Shown here: positions 38,963-51,361 of the stretch, in pieces
Layout: each line of letters begins with the position of its first letter
How positions within the stretch are numbered: the stretch's first letter is position 1
NCBI GenBank assembly: GCA_018969295.1
Contig: JAGWYN010000011.1
Span: forward strand, 1-64,000
Direction: 5' to 3'
Length of the DNA: 64,000 bases
Origin: Chloroflexota bacterium
GTDB taxonomy: Bacteria > Chloroflexota > Anaerolineae > Caldilineales > Caldilineaceae
Program-made: the position numbers and the translations under genes
The notes under the pieces: generated by a model
Told to the model about the DNA's origin: nothing
Databases searched by the model: none
Seen by the model: only the letters and a program-made list of their open reading frames with translations

Positions 38963-40243
38963 ATGACCCCCTATTCACGCCACTACAACACCATCGTGGT
39001 CGGGGTCGGCGGCATGGGCAGCGCCACCTGCTACGAACTCGCCAAACGCGGCCAGTCGGTCCTCGGCATCGAACAGTTCGATATCCCCCACGACCAGGGC
39101 TCCTCACACGGCTACACACGCATCATCCGCCTCGCCTACTACGAACACCCCTCCTATGTCCTGCTGCTGCGCCGCGCCTACGAGCTGTGGGAAGAGATCG
39201 AACGCGCCAGCGGCGAACACCTGCTCTACAAAATCGGCTCGATCGACGCCGGCCCCGCCGACTCCTGGGTCTTCAAAGGCTCGTTTCGCTCGGTGGTCCA
39301 GATGGGCATCGACCACGAGGTGCTCACCGGCCTCGAACTGAACAGACGCTTCCCCGGCTACCGCCTGCCCCAGGACATTCTGGCCCTCTACCAAAAAGAG
39401 GGTGGGTTTCTTACCCCAGAACGCTGCATTGTAAGTTATGTCAATTCAGCGGTCGCCCGCGGCGCCGAAATCCACGGGCGCGAGACCCTGCTGGGCTGGG
39501 AGCCGCGCGGGGACGGGGTGCGTGTGGTCACCGATCGCACCACCTACACCGCAGACGCGCTGGTCTTCACCGCTGGCTCCTGGAACAGCCAGCTGATGCC
39601 CTGGCTGCACGGGCTGGCCACCCCCGAACTGCAGGTGCTGATCTGGATGCAGCCCGAGCGGCCCGAGTATTTTCAGCCGGAGAGTTTTCCGGTCTTCAAC
39701 TGTCTGGTCGACGAAGGGCGCTTTTACGGCTTTCCCGTCTTTGGGGTGCCCGGCTTCAAATTTGGCAAGTACCACCATTTGGAAGAACAGGGGCGGCCCG
39801 ACCAGATCCGGCGGGGGCCCAGTCGGGCAGATGAGGAGCTGCTGCGCGAGTTTGCGGCGCGCTATTTTCCACGGGCCACCGGCCCGACCCTGACGCTCAA
39901 GGAATGCATGTTCACCAATGCGCCCGACGGCCACTTCATCGTCGACCTGCACCCAGAGTTCCCACAGGTCAGCTTTGCCTCGGCCTGCTCCGGCCACGGC
40001 TACAAATTTGCCAGCGTGATCGGCGAAATTCTGGCCGACCTGGCCGAACGCCAGCAGTCTCGCCACGACATCAGCCTCTTTGCGCGCTCACGTTTCGGCG
40101 GTCCGCCCAGCAAAATTCACCGGGACAAGATCGCGCTGATCGAACAGGGGCTGCCCGGCGGGGAAGGACACCCCGGCTATCGGGGGGGCCCCCCCCGGCC
40201 TTCTGGCAGCGCTGCCCTGCCCACACTCACCCCCTTCTGGTAG
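38963..40243 (+). CDS. Monomeric sarcosine oxidase / N-methyltryptophan oxidase-like flavoenzyme
   Basis: A 426-residue FAD-dependent oxidase. The dinucleotide-binding start IVVGVGGMGSATCYEL, the GSSHGYTRIIR segment typical of MSOX/SolA, and the CSGHGYKFASVIGEILADL end are clear. It would oxidise sarcosine or another N-methyl amine to an imine, with formaldehyde and H2O2 as products. After SLFARSRF, where the family normally ends, there is a 48-residue Pro/Gly-rich tail crossing a G7C8-type run at 40182-40197, so the tail may come from an indel. Last gene of the operon. Confidence 0.87.
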   Translation: MTPYSRHYNTIVVGVGGMGSATCYELAKRGQSVLGIEQFDIPHDQGSSHGYTRIIRLAYYEHPSYVLLLRRAYELWEEIERASGEHLLYKIGSIDAGPADSWVFKGSFRSVVQMGIDHEVLTGLELNRRFPGYRLPQDILALYQKEGGFLTPERCIVSYVNSAVARGAEIHGRETLLGWEPRGDGVRVVTDRTTYTADALVFTAGSWNSQLMPWLHGLATPELQVLIWMQPERPEYFQPESFPVFNCLVDEGRFYGFPVFGVPGFKFGKYHHLEEQGRPDQIRRGPSRADEELLREFAARYFPRATGPTLTLKECMFTNAPDGHFIVDLHPEFPQVSFASACSGHGYKFASVIGEILADLAERQQSRHDISLFARSRFGGPPSKIHRDKIALIEQGLPGGEGHPGYRGGPPRPSGSAALPTLTPFW

Positions 40244-40275
40244 CGCCCCAGAAAGACTGCGGCGCTGCCAGAAGG
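40199..40275. terminator. Inverted repeat between convergent operons
   Basis: CCTTCTGGCAGCGC (40199-40212) and GCGCTGCCAGAAGG (40262-40275) are perfect complements flanking the oxidase stop codon, with leuA ending on the other strand at 40288. The 49-base loop is long and no T-tract follows, so terminator function is tentative. Confidence 0.35.
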
Positions 40276-40287
40276 AGCCCTCCCCCT

Positions 40288-42063
<1,776 letters not shown>

Positions 42064-42092
42064 GGATTCCCCCTTCCCAACTGCCGACACCC

Positions 42093-43097
<1,005 letters not shown>

Positions 43098-43139
43098 GAT
43101 TGCTCTTCCTGCTGTTGAATGGTTTGTGAATTGTCAGCG

Positions 43140-43175
43140 TTAAAACGTAGCCGCAAAGCGGCAAAGATGCAAAGG
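43140..43175. repeat. Short GCAAAG-type intergenic repeat
   Basis: Three GCAAAG units with short variable gaps occur between ilvC and ilvH. Similar CGCAAAG/GCCAAG tracts are found scattered in intergenic DNA of related bacteria (recollection), and a degenerate relative is at 13425-13450. Confidence 0.45.
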
Positions 43176-43210
43176 GCGCCCGACAGCTTCAGACCGGCCC
43201 CCCTTGACCG

Positions 43211-43783
43211 CTACACTCCCCCGGTCTTGAAGCGCTCGGTCGAGACCGCATCACGGCCATCGGCCTGGGCGCGCCAGACCGCCGTCCCCCGCCGCCGAGA
43301 ACGCTCAAGACGCCCGCGCGCCATCGCCACTGGCCCGGTGCGCACCATCTCGAGAATGCCAAAGTTGTCCAATAGATCGACCAGCGACGCCACCCGATCT
43401 TCCGAACCGACAATCTGGACGATCATCGAGTCAAGCGCCACATCGACAATCTCGCCGCGGTAGATGTTGACGATCTGAACGATCTCCGCCCGCGTGTCGG
43501 CGTTGGTCGCGACCCGCACCATCGCCATCTCGCGCGCCACGATCGGCTGTTCCGAGATGTTCTCCACCTGCGTGACGTCGACCAGCTTGCGCAGCTGCTG
43601 GATGACCTGGTCGACCATCCGGTCGTTGCCGTCCACCACAAAGGTCATCCGGCTGATCCCGGGCGCTTCGCTGTGGCCAACCTGCAGGCTGTCGATATTA
43701 AAATTGCGGCGCCGCATCATCCCCGCCACCCGGCTCAACACACCGGGCTTGTCCCGCATCCAGGCAATCAATGTGTATTTCAT
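43211..43783 (-). CDS. ilvH: Acetolactate synthase small (regulatory) subunit
   Basis: A 190-residue IlvH with an N-terminal ACT domain (YTLIAWMRDKPGVLSRVAGM, RRRNFNIDSLQVG) that binds valine and activates IlvB. The second half (ALVDLLDNFGI-like region, DNFGILEMVRTGPVAMARG) is the usual dimerisation domain, followed by a basic tail. The start is set at MKYTLIAW; 15 upstream in-frame codons show no family similarity. It starts 26 bases after ilvB ends. Confidence 0.94.
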   Translation of the reverse strand: MKYTLIAWMRDKPGVLSRVAGMMRRRNFNIDSLQVGHSEAPGISRMTFVVDGNDRMVDQVIQQLRKLVDVTQVENISEQPIVAREMAMVRVATNADTRAEIVQIVNIYRGEIVDVALDSMIVQIVGSEDRVASLVDLLDNFGILEMVRTGPVAMARGRLERSRRRGTAVWRAQADGRDAVSTERFKTGGV

Positions 43784-43808
43784 CGTCCACCCTCTGTCTT
43801 GTTTGTGG

Positions 43809-45602
<1,794 letters not shown>

Positions 45603-45666
45603 ATTTGAGATCTCCTTCGTTGGCCGGTTCGGCACTCCACGACGACAGTGATGCCCATCTGATAAC

Positions 45667-45698
<32 letters not shown>

Positions 45699-45727
45699 CG
45701 GTGACCTTGGAAAGCGCTGCTGGCGCC

Positions 45728-45832
45728 TCAACCTTCTCCAACCGCAACAGACTTCCGGTCTACTACGACCCGAAGTAGGCTGCGAAGGCTGAGCAATTCA
45801 ATCAAATACAGGCGCTGGCTCGGTCGATTCAT
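45728..45832 (-). CDS. ilv leader peptide (34 aa, Leu/Val/Ile-rich)
   Basis: The minus-strand frame MNRPSQRLYLIELLSLRSLL then RVVVDRKSVAVGEG has eight Leu, one Ile and five Val, with LIELLSLRSLLRVVV as the control stretch (including CTA-CTT and GTC-GTA-GTA codons). It starts about 60 bases into the predicted transcript and ends 30 bases before the terminator stem. The last codons encode the GGTTGGAGAAGG antiterminator strand. Stalling at Leu/Val codons would leave that strand free and let ilvBHC-leuA be transcribed; a ribosome reaching the stop would cover it and favour termination. GAGAAG is a weak ribosome site. Confidence 0.85.
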   Translation of the reverse strand: MNRPSQRLYLIELLSLRSLLRVVVDRKSVAVGEG

Positions 45833-45898
45833 AACGACGCTTCTCTGGATTGTGCGACTTGCCCTGAACATTTTGGGCAGGTTGTTCAGTTGCCCCCC

Positions 45899-45927
45899 AG
45901 TATACCCGCAACTTTTCGCTCTGTCAA
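45899..45927 (-). promoter_or_regulatory. ilv operon promoter
   Basis: Minus-strand TTGACA (45927-45922), a 17-base spacer and TATACT (45904-45899): a near-consensus sigma70 promoter. Predicted start near 45892 gives a leader of roughly 290 bases before ilvB. No T-box AGGGTGGNACCGCG motif is seen. Confidence 0.85.
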
Positions 45928-46169
45928 CTGCCCCGCCAGGCCAAACAGCACTTCCACAGATCTGCGACCGCACCGCTCCCCAGATGCTGGCCATGGCCGT
46001 AGGGGCCGGTCAATTCTCTTGGCCGCTGGCAGCCAATGTCGATCGGTGCAGACCGCAATGGCGGGTTCGTTGTGATGTGCGGGTACAATTTCTGCCAGAC
46101 GCCGAGACTTCGGCCACCCAACTGCCCCTCCCCACGCCTTCTGCCGTAGGAAGTTTTCTGGAGGATTTG

Positions 46170-47018
46170 ATGGCGCCAGCATCTTTCACTGTGCCCGACC
46201 AGGCAGCTCTCCACGCTGACGGGACGGCCACAGCTCTGCTCACCAGTGCACAGGCCACCACCGGCGGCCTGCTCTTCTCGCTTACCCTGCCGGCCAGCCT
46301 GCCCGCCTCTCCGCTGGCCGGGCGCTATTTTCTGGTGCGCTGCTGTGAGGCGACAGCCTGGGCACTGGCCCACGACTGGACCTTTTCCCTGCGTCGGCCG
46401 CTCTATGTCGCTGGCTGGCGCTCGGCTGGCGACGACGCACGCTGGTTGTTGGCCAGCCCTGCGCTGGACGACCCTGGCCTTGGCTGGCTGGCGAGCCGCC
46501 CGCTTCCAACCGCTGTCCATCTGGTCGGGCCGCTCGGCAACGGCTTCACACTGCCCCCGCGCAGCCGTCACCTGGCCGTGGTGGCTGTGCCGGAACGGGT
46601 TGCCCTGCTGCTGCCGCTGATGCATGCCCTGCTTGACCGCGGGGGGCGGGTCGCGATTTCGCTGCTGGCACAGGGCCCGCTGGCCCCTGACCTGCGCGAC
46701 CTCCTGCCGCTGGCAGTCGAAATCCAGCAGATTCCCTTCGGTCCAAGTTGGCCCGCACAGCTGCGGGAGACGCTGGTCTGGGCTGACACCGTGGCAGCAG
46801 CCCTGCCCGCCAGCGAAACCCCCCAGTTGCAGAGAGCGGTAGCCGCAGCGCGCCTGCAGATCGAGCCAGGGCTGGTGCAGCTGCTGGCAGATGTGCCGCT
46901 GGCCTGCGGCTATGGGGTCTGCCAGTGCTGCCTGACCCCGCTGGCCAACGGCCGCTGGAGCCGCGCCTGCATCCACGGCCCAGTCTTCGACCTCACCAGC
47001 CTGGCCCCCCCAGCGTGA
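46170..47018 (+). CDS. PyrK-like electron-transfer subunit (FAD/[2Fe-2S])
   Basis: A 282-residue protein whose C-terminus CGYGVCQCC...RACIHGPVFDL matches the [2Fe-2S] end of dihydroorotate dehydrogenase B subunit PyrK: Cys246, Cys251, Cys254 and Cys267 fit CX4CX2CX12C. RRPLYVAG and LVGPLGNGF are the FAD- and pyridine-nucleotide-side motifs. GGAGG sits five bases before the ATG at 46170; the upstream open frame crosses the ilv promoter and is not used. No pyrD or other pyr gene is adjacent, so the partner must be elsewhere. The N-terminal beta-barrel is divergent. Confidence 0.8.
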   Translation: MAPASFTVPDQAALHADGTATALLTSAQATTGGLLFSLTLPASLPASPLAGRYFLVRCCEATAWALAHDWTFSLRRPLYVAGWRSAGDDARWLLASPALDDPGLGWLASRPLPTAVHLVGPLGNGFTLPPRSRHLAVVAVPERVALLLPLMHALLDRGGRVAISLLAQGPLAPDLRDLLPLAVEIQQIPFGPSWPAQLRETLVWADTVAAALPASETPQLQRAVAAARLQIEPGLVQLLADVPLACGYGVCQCCLTPLANGRWSRACIHGPVFDLTSLAPPA

Positions 47019-47192
47019 CGCCCAAATGAGAAAAACAGACGGCGTTGCGCTCGACCGCAGCCACCAGACAGCGCACCGTCGCCGTTTCTTGCTGTAGGCG
47101 TTCAACCCCACCAGCCAGCTCCGCCGACAGGTGTGAAACAACACGGCTCCGGCAGCACCTCGACACAGCCACACAGATGAAAAGGGCCGCCG

Positions 47193-47225
47193 AGAAACCG
47201 AGTTTCTCCCAGAAACTCGGTTTCT
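47193..47225. repeat. Palindromic dispersed repeat (15-bp stem, 3-base loop)
   Basis: AGAAACCGAGTTTCT (47193-47207) and AGAAACTCGGTTTCT (47211-47225) are exact complements around CCC. The left arm occurs again, alone, at 13392-13406. This looks like a REP/MITE-type intergenic palindrome. Confidence 0.7.
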
Positions 47226-47465
47226 GAACGTCTGCTCTCCGCCGACGCGTGGCAAGATCTGGTTCCAAAATCATGCGCCCCGATGGGGCGAAAAGTGAAC
47301 CCGTCAGCGAAAACCCCTTGTCGCCTGACTGGCAGGTTGTCTGCGCCGACACACACCAGACCACCACTCGAAAAAACGACCAGTAAATGCCATTTACATC
47401 ATTTACGATGGATTTACGACGGTGTGCTTTACTGCGCAACAGTACGGCCTGTCGCCCAGCACTGA

Positions 47466-47618
47466 CATGCCGCCGGCCACAACCTGATCGGCGTCGGCAT
47501 CGAGGCTCTGGGTGTAGCCGGCGATCAGGCCGGCACCGAAGCGCTTTGTTCTGAATTCGACCAACTGGGAGCGCCGCGCACCGGCCCTTGTGACATCGGT
47601 GCCGTTGAACTTGACTGA
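47466..47618 (+). pseudogene. C-terminal relic of a beta-helix (choice-of-anchor Q type) surface protein
   Basis: An open stretch of 50 codons after a stop at 47463 reads GHNLIGVGIEALGV ... DQLGAPRTGPCDIGAVELD and then stops. NLIG, the DQ.G.R motif and CDIGAVE are the standard end of right-handed parallel beta-helix proteins annotated choice-of-anchor Q. No start or upstream repeats remain. The other part of this gap (47019-47465) holds the palindrome and nothing else recognised. Confidence 0.55.
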
Positions 47619-47660
47619 CAGACAATCCACCCACAACCATCCTTTCAGGAGAAAATTGCG

Positions 47661-49961
47661 ATGCAACACCTCTACAGCCCGCTGATTGCACTGCTGCTCT
47701 GGGCAGCCACTCTGCATGTTGCCTACGCTGCACCACCTGCACCGACCGAAAGCAATCCGGTCTACTACCTTAATTTGGAAGCCCGCCGCAGTGAGGCTTC
47801 CCATCTGATCCGCGATCTCTCTCCCGACAGAAGCGGCACCGACGTCACCGCCCAGGTCTACGCAGGTACACTGACAACAGTAGCGCTGGGAGTGGGTCTG
47901 GCGGCTACCGCCGACGCGCTGCCGGTGAGCTACGGCCAAACCCTGACGGTCGGCGCTGAGGCCCGCTTCTTGTATGTCGCCGCCGACCCTGGCAGCGAAA
48001 ACAATTTCACCCTGGCCGTCGGCCGGGATGACAACGGCAACAACCAACCTGACCCACAAGAAGAGCTGTGTCGCAGCGCCGACCCCAGCGTAGCTGTTCA
48101 GGTCTGTTCCCTGGACAAAAACACGCTTGTCCCCGGCAGCTACTGGCTCTCTGTGGATCAACCCGAAGGAACAGCGACTGCTGTCGACCTGCTGATCAGC
48201 GACGGCAGTACTCTGGCTGCGTTTGCCCTGGCTGACGCACCCGCTGCAGTCACTCTGGGTCAGCCCTTCGATGCGCGGCTCTTCTGGCAGGCGCCACCCG
48301 TGATTGGCACAACGCGCGCAGGGGTCATCGAGATCGTCGACCAATCTGTGCCCGCACCAGTCATGGCGCCCATCGGCTTCCGCCTGACCCGGCTGCCCGC
48401 TGATGTGACCAAATCTGCTCACATTCCAGAAGATGGACTGCTGGCTCCCGGCGAGACAACCACCTACACAATCACAGTGTTGCCAGAACCCGCCGCCATC
48501 CTCGAAGGAATCACTGTCTACACCCTGACCGACACCCTGCCCGATGGCGTCACCTACGTTGCTGGCTCTGCAAGCGTGACGCCAACCAGCACAAGCGGAA
48601 ACACTCTGGTCTGGCAGCTGGACACCCAAGGGGATACGACTACCGTAACCTACCAGACACAGGTGGGGCTGGACACACGCGGCGTGCTCACCAACACTGT
48701 GGTCGCCACACTCGATCTTCTCGGGAGCAGCAGCACGACCGCCGCTGCAGCGGTCGAAGTCGCCGATGTGATCTTGGATATCTCCATGTCTGCGCCGACA
48801 GCGGTTGCCGTCAACCCCATCACCTACACGTTTACAATCGTCAACGAAGGGGTCAGCACTTCTGATTCCCTGACCGTGCAGACTGTCGTGCCCGTCAATG
48901 CCCTGCACCGCGGCGGCGGCACCGTCGATGCAGATGGCATCGTCACCTGGCAGCTGCCGCCTCTGGCCGCCGGTGACACCACCGAAGTGCAGATGGCTGT
49001 TGATGTGCTTGTTGGGATGAAGCAGCTTGGCCAGCCAGCACAGGCCGCCGCCGCCTCAGCACCAGACATCGTCGGCGGTGGCCTGGCGGAGCCAGGTGAG
49101 TGGCCGTGGCAGGTCGCCCTGCTTTCCAAGGCCAACAATATCCAGTTTTGTGGCGGCTCCCTGATTGCGCCCGATCTGGTGCTTACCGCAGCCCATTGTT
49201 TGCAAAGAGGCTCTACAGAGCGCGTTGCGGACCGCATCAGCGTCTGGGTGGGTGCGCACGATCTGACCGAGCTCGAACAGGGACAGATCATCGACATCAG
49301 CTATGCCGCCCTACACACGAACTACGATCCCTACACCCTTGACTACGACATCGCCCTGCTGCGCCTGGCAGAGCCGGCGCAGCTCTCGGCCGCTGTGCAG
49401 CTGGTGCAGCTGGCGACGCGTGCCGACGAAGAACGCTATCGGCCAGGAACTGTGGCCGCCGTGACCGGCTGGGGCTCTCTTGCCTCGGGGGGTCAATACC
49501 CTGACATCCTTCATGAGGTGAGCGTCGGCATCGTCGACCAGAATAGCTGCAACACCGCCTACTCGACCCTGTTTGATATACCTGACTACATCACCGACCG
49601 CATGATCTGTGCTGGTTTTCCCGAAGGAGGCAAAGACTCCTGCCAGGGTGACAGCGGCGGCCCGCTGGTCGTGCCCGACGGCATGGGGGGCTGGCTCCAG
49701 GTGGGCATCGTCAGTTGGGGATGGGCACCGGAAGACCAACCAAAGTGCGCAGCTGCCGGTTATCCTGGCGTCTACGCCAGTGTGCCCACCCTGCTGAACT
49801 GGATCGAAGGACCCGGGCAGTCCACCTATATGGGACCAGAGTACGCCGAGGTCACCGATGGCAGCGGGCGCCCGGGCCGCACCGCCCTCGGCTACGGCGC
49901 TCTCGTCAGCACGGTTGTCGGGCAGTGGGAGCGGGTTTTTCTGCCAACTGTCGCGAAGTAA
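47661..49961 (+). CDS. Secreted DUF11-domain protein fused to trypsin-like protease
   Basis: A 766-residue exported protein with a signal peptide (about 1-23, ending AYAA). A middle region of DUF11/CARDB-like Ig folds (YTLTDTLPDGVTYVAGSA; YTFTIVNEGVSTSDSLTV) is followed by an S1A domain starting IVGGGLAEPGEWPWQVAL. His (LTAAHC), Asp (YDIALL), Ser (GDSGGP) and the specificity Asp (KDSCQGD) are all present, so it should cleave after Arg/Lys. The IVGG site is buried between domains, so proteolytic activation is needed. It ends RVFLPTVAK. AGGAG precedes the ATG. Closest in type to the 30356 protease. Confidence 0.92.
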   Translation: MQHLYSPLIALLLWAATLHVAYAAPPAPTESNPVYYLNLEARRSEASHLIRDLSPDRSGTDVTAQVYAGTLTTVALGVGLAATADALPVSYGQTLTVGAEARFLYVAADPGSENNFTLAVGRDDNGNNQPDPQEELCRSADPSVAVQVCSLDKNTLVPGSYWLSVDQPEGTATAVDLLISDGSTLAAFALADAPAAVTLGQPFDARLFWQAPPVIGTTRAGVIEIVDQSVPAPVMAPIGFRLTRLPADVTKSAHIPEDGLLAPGETTTYTITVLPEPAAILEGITVYTLTDTLPDGVTYVAGSASVTPTSTSGNTLVWQLDTQGDTTTVTYQTQVGLDTRGVLTNTVVATLDLLGSSSTTAAAAVEVADVILDISMSAPTAVAVNPITYTFTIVNEGVSTSDSLTVQTVVPVNALHRGGGTVDADGIVTWQLPPLAAGDTTEVQMAVDVLVGMKQLGQPAQAAAASAPDIVGGGLAEPGEWPWQVALLSKANNIQFCGGSLIAPDLVLTAAHCLQRGSTERVADRISVWVGAHDLTELEQGQIIDISYAALHTNYDPYTLDYDIALLRLAEPAQLSAAVQLVQLATRADEERYRPGTVAAVTGWGSLASGGQYPDILHEVSVGIVDQNSCNTAYSTLFDIPDYITDRMICAGFPEGGKDSCQGDSGGPLVVPDGMGGWLQVGIVSWGWAPEDQPKCAAAGYPGVYASVPTLLNWIEGPGQSTYMGPEYAEVTDGSGRPGRTALGYGALVSTVVGQWERVFLPTVAK

Positions 49962-49969
49962 GTGCACAA

Positions 49970-50020
49970 AAATCAGGCTGGTGTGGAGAGGCTGGCAGCC
50001 TCTCCACACCAGCCTGATTT
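49970..50020. terminator. Strong bidirectional terminator
   Basis: A perfect 24-bp stem (49970-49993 and 49997-50020) with a 3-base GGC loop; the plus-strand right arm ends in TTT and the left arm begins AAA preceded by more A, fitting termination from both sides. It follows the protease stop by 8 bases. Confidence 0.85.
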
Positions 50021-50059
50021 CACCGTTTTGAGTCAATCACAAAACAAGGAGTGATTTCA

Positions 50060-51334
50060 ATGGTACAACCTGTACGAATCCCTACGCTTCTGCTCCTGCT
50101 GATTTTGCTCTGCGCAGCGTTGCCTGCCGCCACCCATGCTGCACCGACAACGCAGAGCCTTGTCAGGGTGGAGACCACTGCAACTCTTTTGCGTCTGCGG
50201 CAAGGGCCAGGCCAGGATTTTGGCTATACTTTCGAGTTGCCTTATGGCACAGGATGTCAGGTGACCGGGCGTGGTTCCGACAGCCGCGGCGAAACTGACT
50301 GGTTTAATGTGTATTGTGACAAACAGGGAGTGGGATGGCTGAAGGAATCTTCAGAAGGTGTTCGACTTCTGCGGTTCACCCAAGGCTCGAGAGATGCCGT
50401 ACCCTGGATCGGTGGCGTGCAGCCGACTGCACCAGCCCCATGGCGCGCTGAGTTTTTCTCCAATCGTGACCTGCGCACCGATTCTCTCGCTTTTGGCCTG
50501 GCCACAAACTGGGAACCCCTCGCCCGTGAACAGCTCAACGTCAACTGGGGATACAATGGGCCTGTCAACCCACTCGGCAATATGCCTTTCCCCGTCGATG
50601 ATTTTTCAGCCCGGTTCACGCGAACTTTCAGCAATCTTGCACCCGGCAACTATCGGATCAGCGCACGGGTCGACGATGGCGTGAGAATTTTCGTCAACAA
50701 TCGACTCGAGATCGATGATTGGCGGCTGGGATCGGTTCGCCCGATCGACAAGATACTCCCCCTGGCCGGCGATACCTACGTCGTAGTGGAATACTTCGAG
50801 CAGGTTGGAGAGGCAATTTTGGAGTTCAGTCTCACGCCAGTGTCCACAAATTATGTGCCACCCGCTCCCTCGTCACCGCCAGCCTCCAATCTTCCAATTC
50901 CGACCGATGGCTGGCGTGTACAGTACTTTAATGGCACTTCGCCGGTGGGAACATCGGCGTATGAAACCACGATTGCCAACGCATGGGATGGCAGTAAGCT
51001 GAGTGAGAGCTGGGGACCCGGAGGGCCTCCAGGGGTTGCTTCAGACTATTTTTTCGTAAGGTATGAAGGCAAGTTCTGGTTTGAGGCTGGGGACTATGGT
51101 TTCACAACGCAGAGCGACGATGGGGTGAGGGTCTGGGTAAATGATCTCAATCCGATCAACAAGTGGTGGGATGGTTGGAGCACAGAAACGGGAAACATAC
51201 AACGGATCGGGCCAGGCTACCACACGGTTCGCATCGAATATTATGAGAAGACTGGCGATGCAAGTATCAAGGTTTGGTGGGCACCGCAGGGCCCATTTGG
51301 TTGTGCGAGTGCAGGTCAGTGCCCCAAAGGATAA
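50060..51334 (+). CDS. Secreted SH3b and double PA14 domain protein
   Basis: A 424-residue exported protein. A signal peptide (TLLLLLILLCAALPAATHA) is followed by a bacterial SH3 domain (LRLRQGPGQDFGYTFELPYGT ... GVGWLKES region). Two PA14 modules follow: WRAEFFSNRDL ... ARVDDGVRIFVNNRLEIDDW and WRVQYFNGTSP ... TTQSDDGVRVWVNDL. PA14 domains usually bind glycans. AAGGAG precedes the ATG at 50060, three codons after an in-frame GTG. Base composition is more AT-rich than its neighbours. It has no FLP tail. Confidence 0.88.
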   Translation: MVQPVRIPTLLLLLILLCAALPAATHAAPTTQSLVRVETTATLLRLRQGPGQDFGYTFELPYGTGCQVTGRGSDSRGETDWFNVYCDKQGVGWLKESSEGVRLLRFTQGSRDAVPWIGGVQPTAPAPWRAEFFSNRDLRTDSLAFGLATNWEPLAREQLNVNWGYNGPVNPLGNMPFPVDDFSARFTRTFSNLAPGNYRISARVDDGVRIFVNNRLEIDDWRLGSVRPIDKILPLAGDTYVVVEYFEQVGEAILEFSLTPVSTNYVPPAPSSPPASNLPIPTDGWRVQYFNGTSPVGTSAYETTIANAWDGSKLSESWGPGGPPGVASDYFFVRYEGKFWFEAGDYGFTTQSDDGVRVWVNDLNPINKWWDGWSTETGNIQRIGPGYHTVRIEYYEKTGDASIKVWWAPQGPFGCASAGQCPKG

Positions 51335-51361
51335 TCAGCCGTACTTTTGGAGAGACAACAG

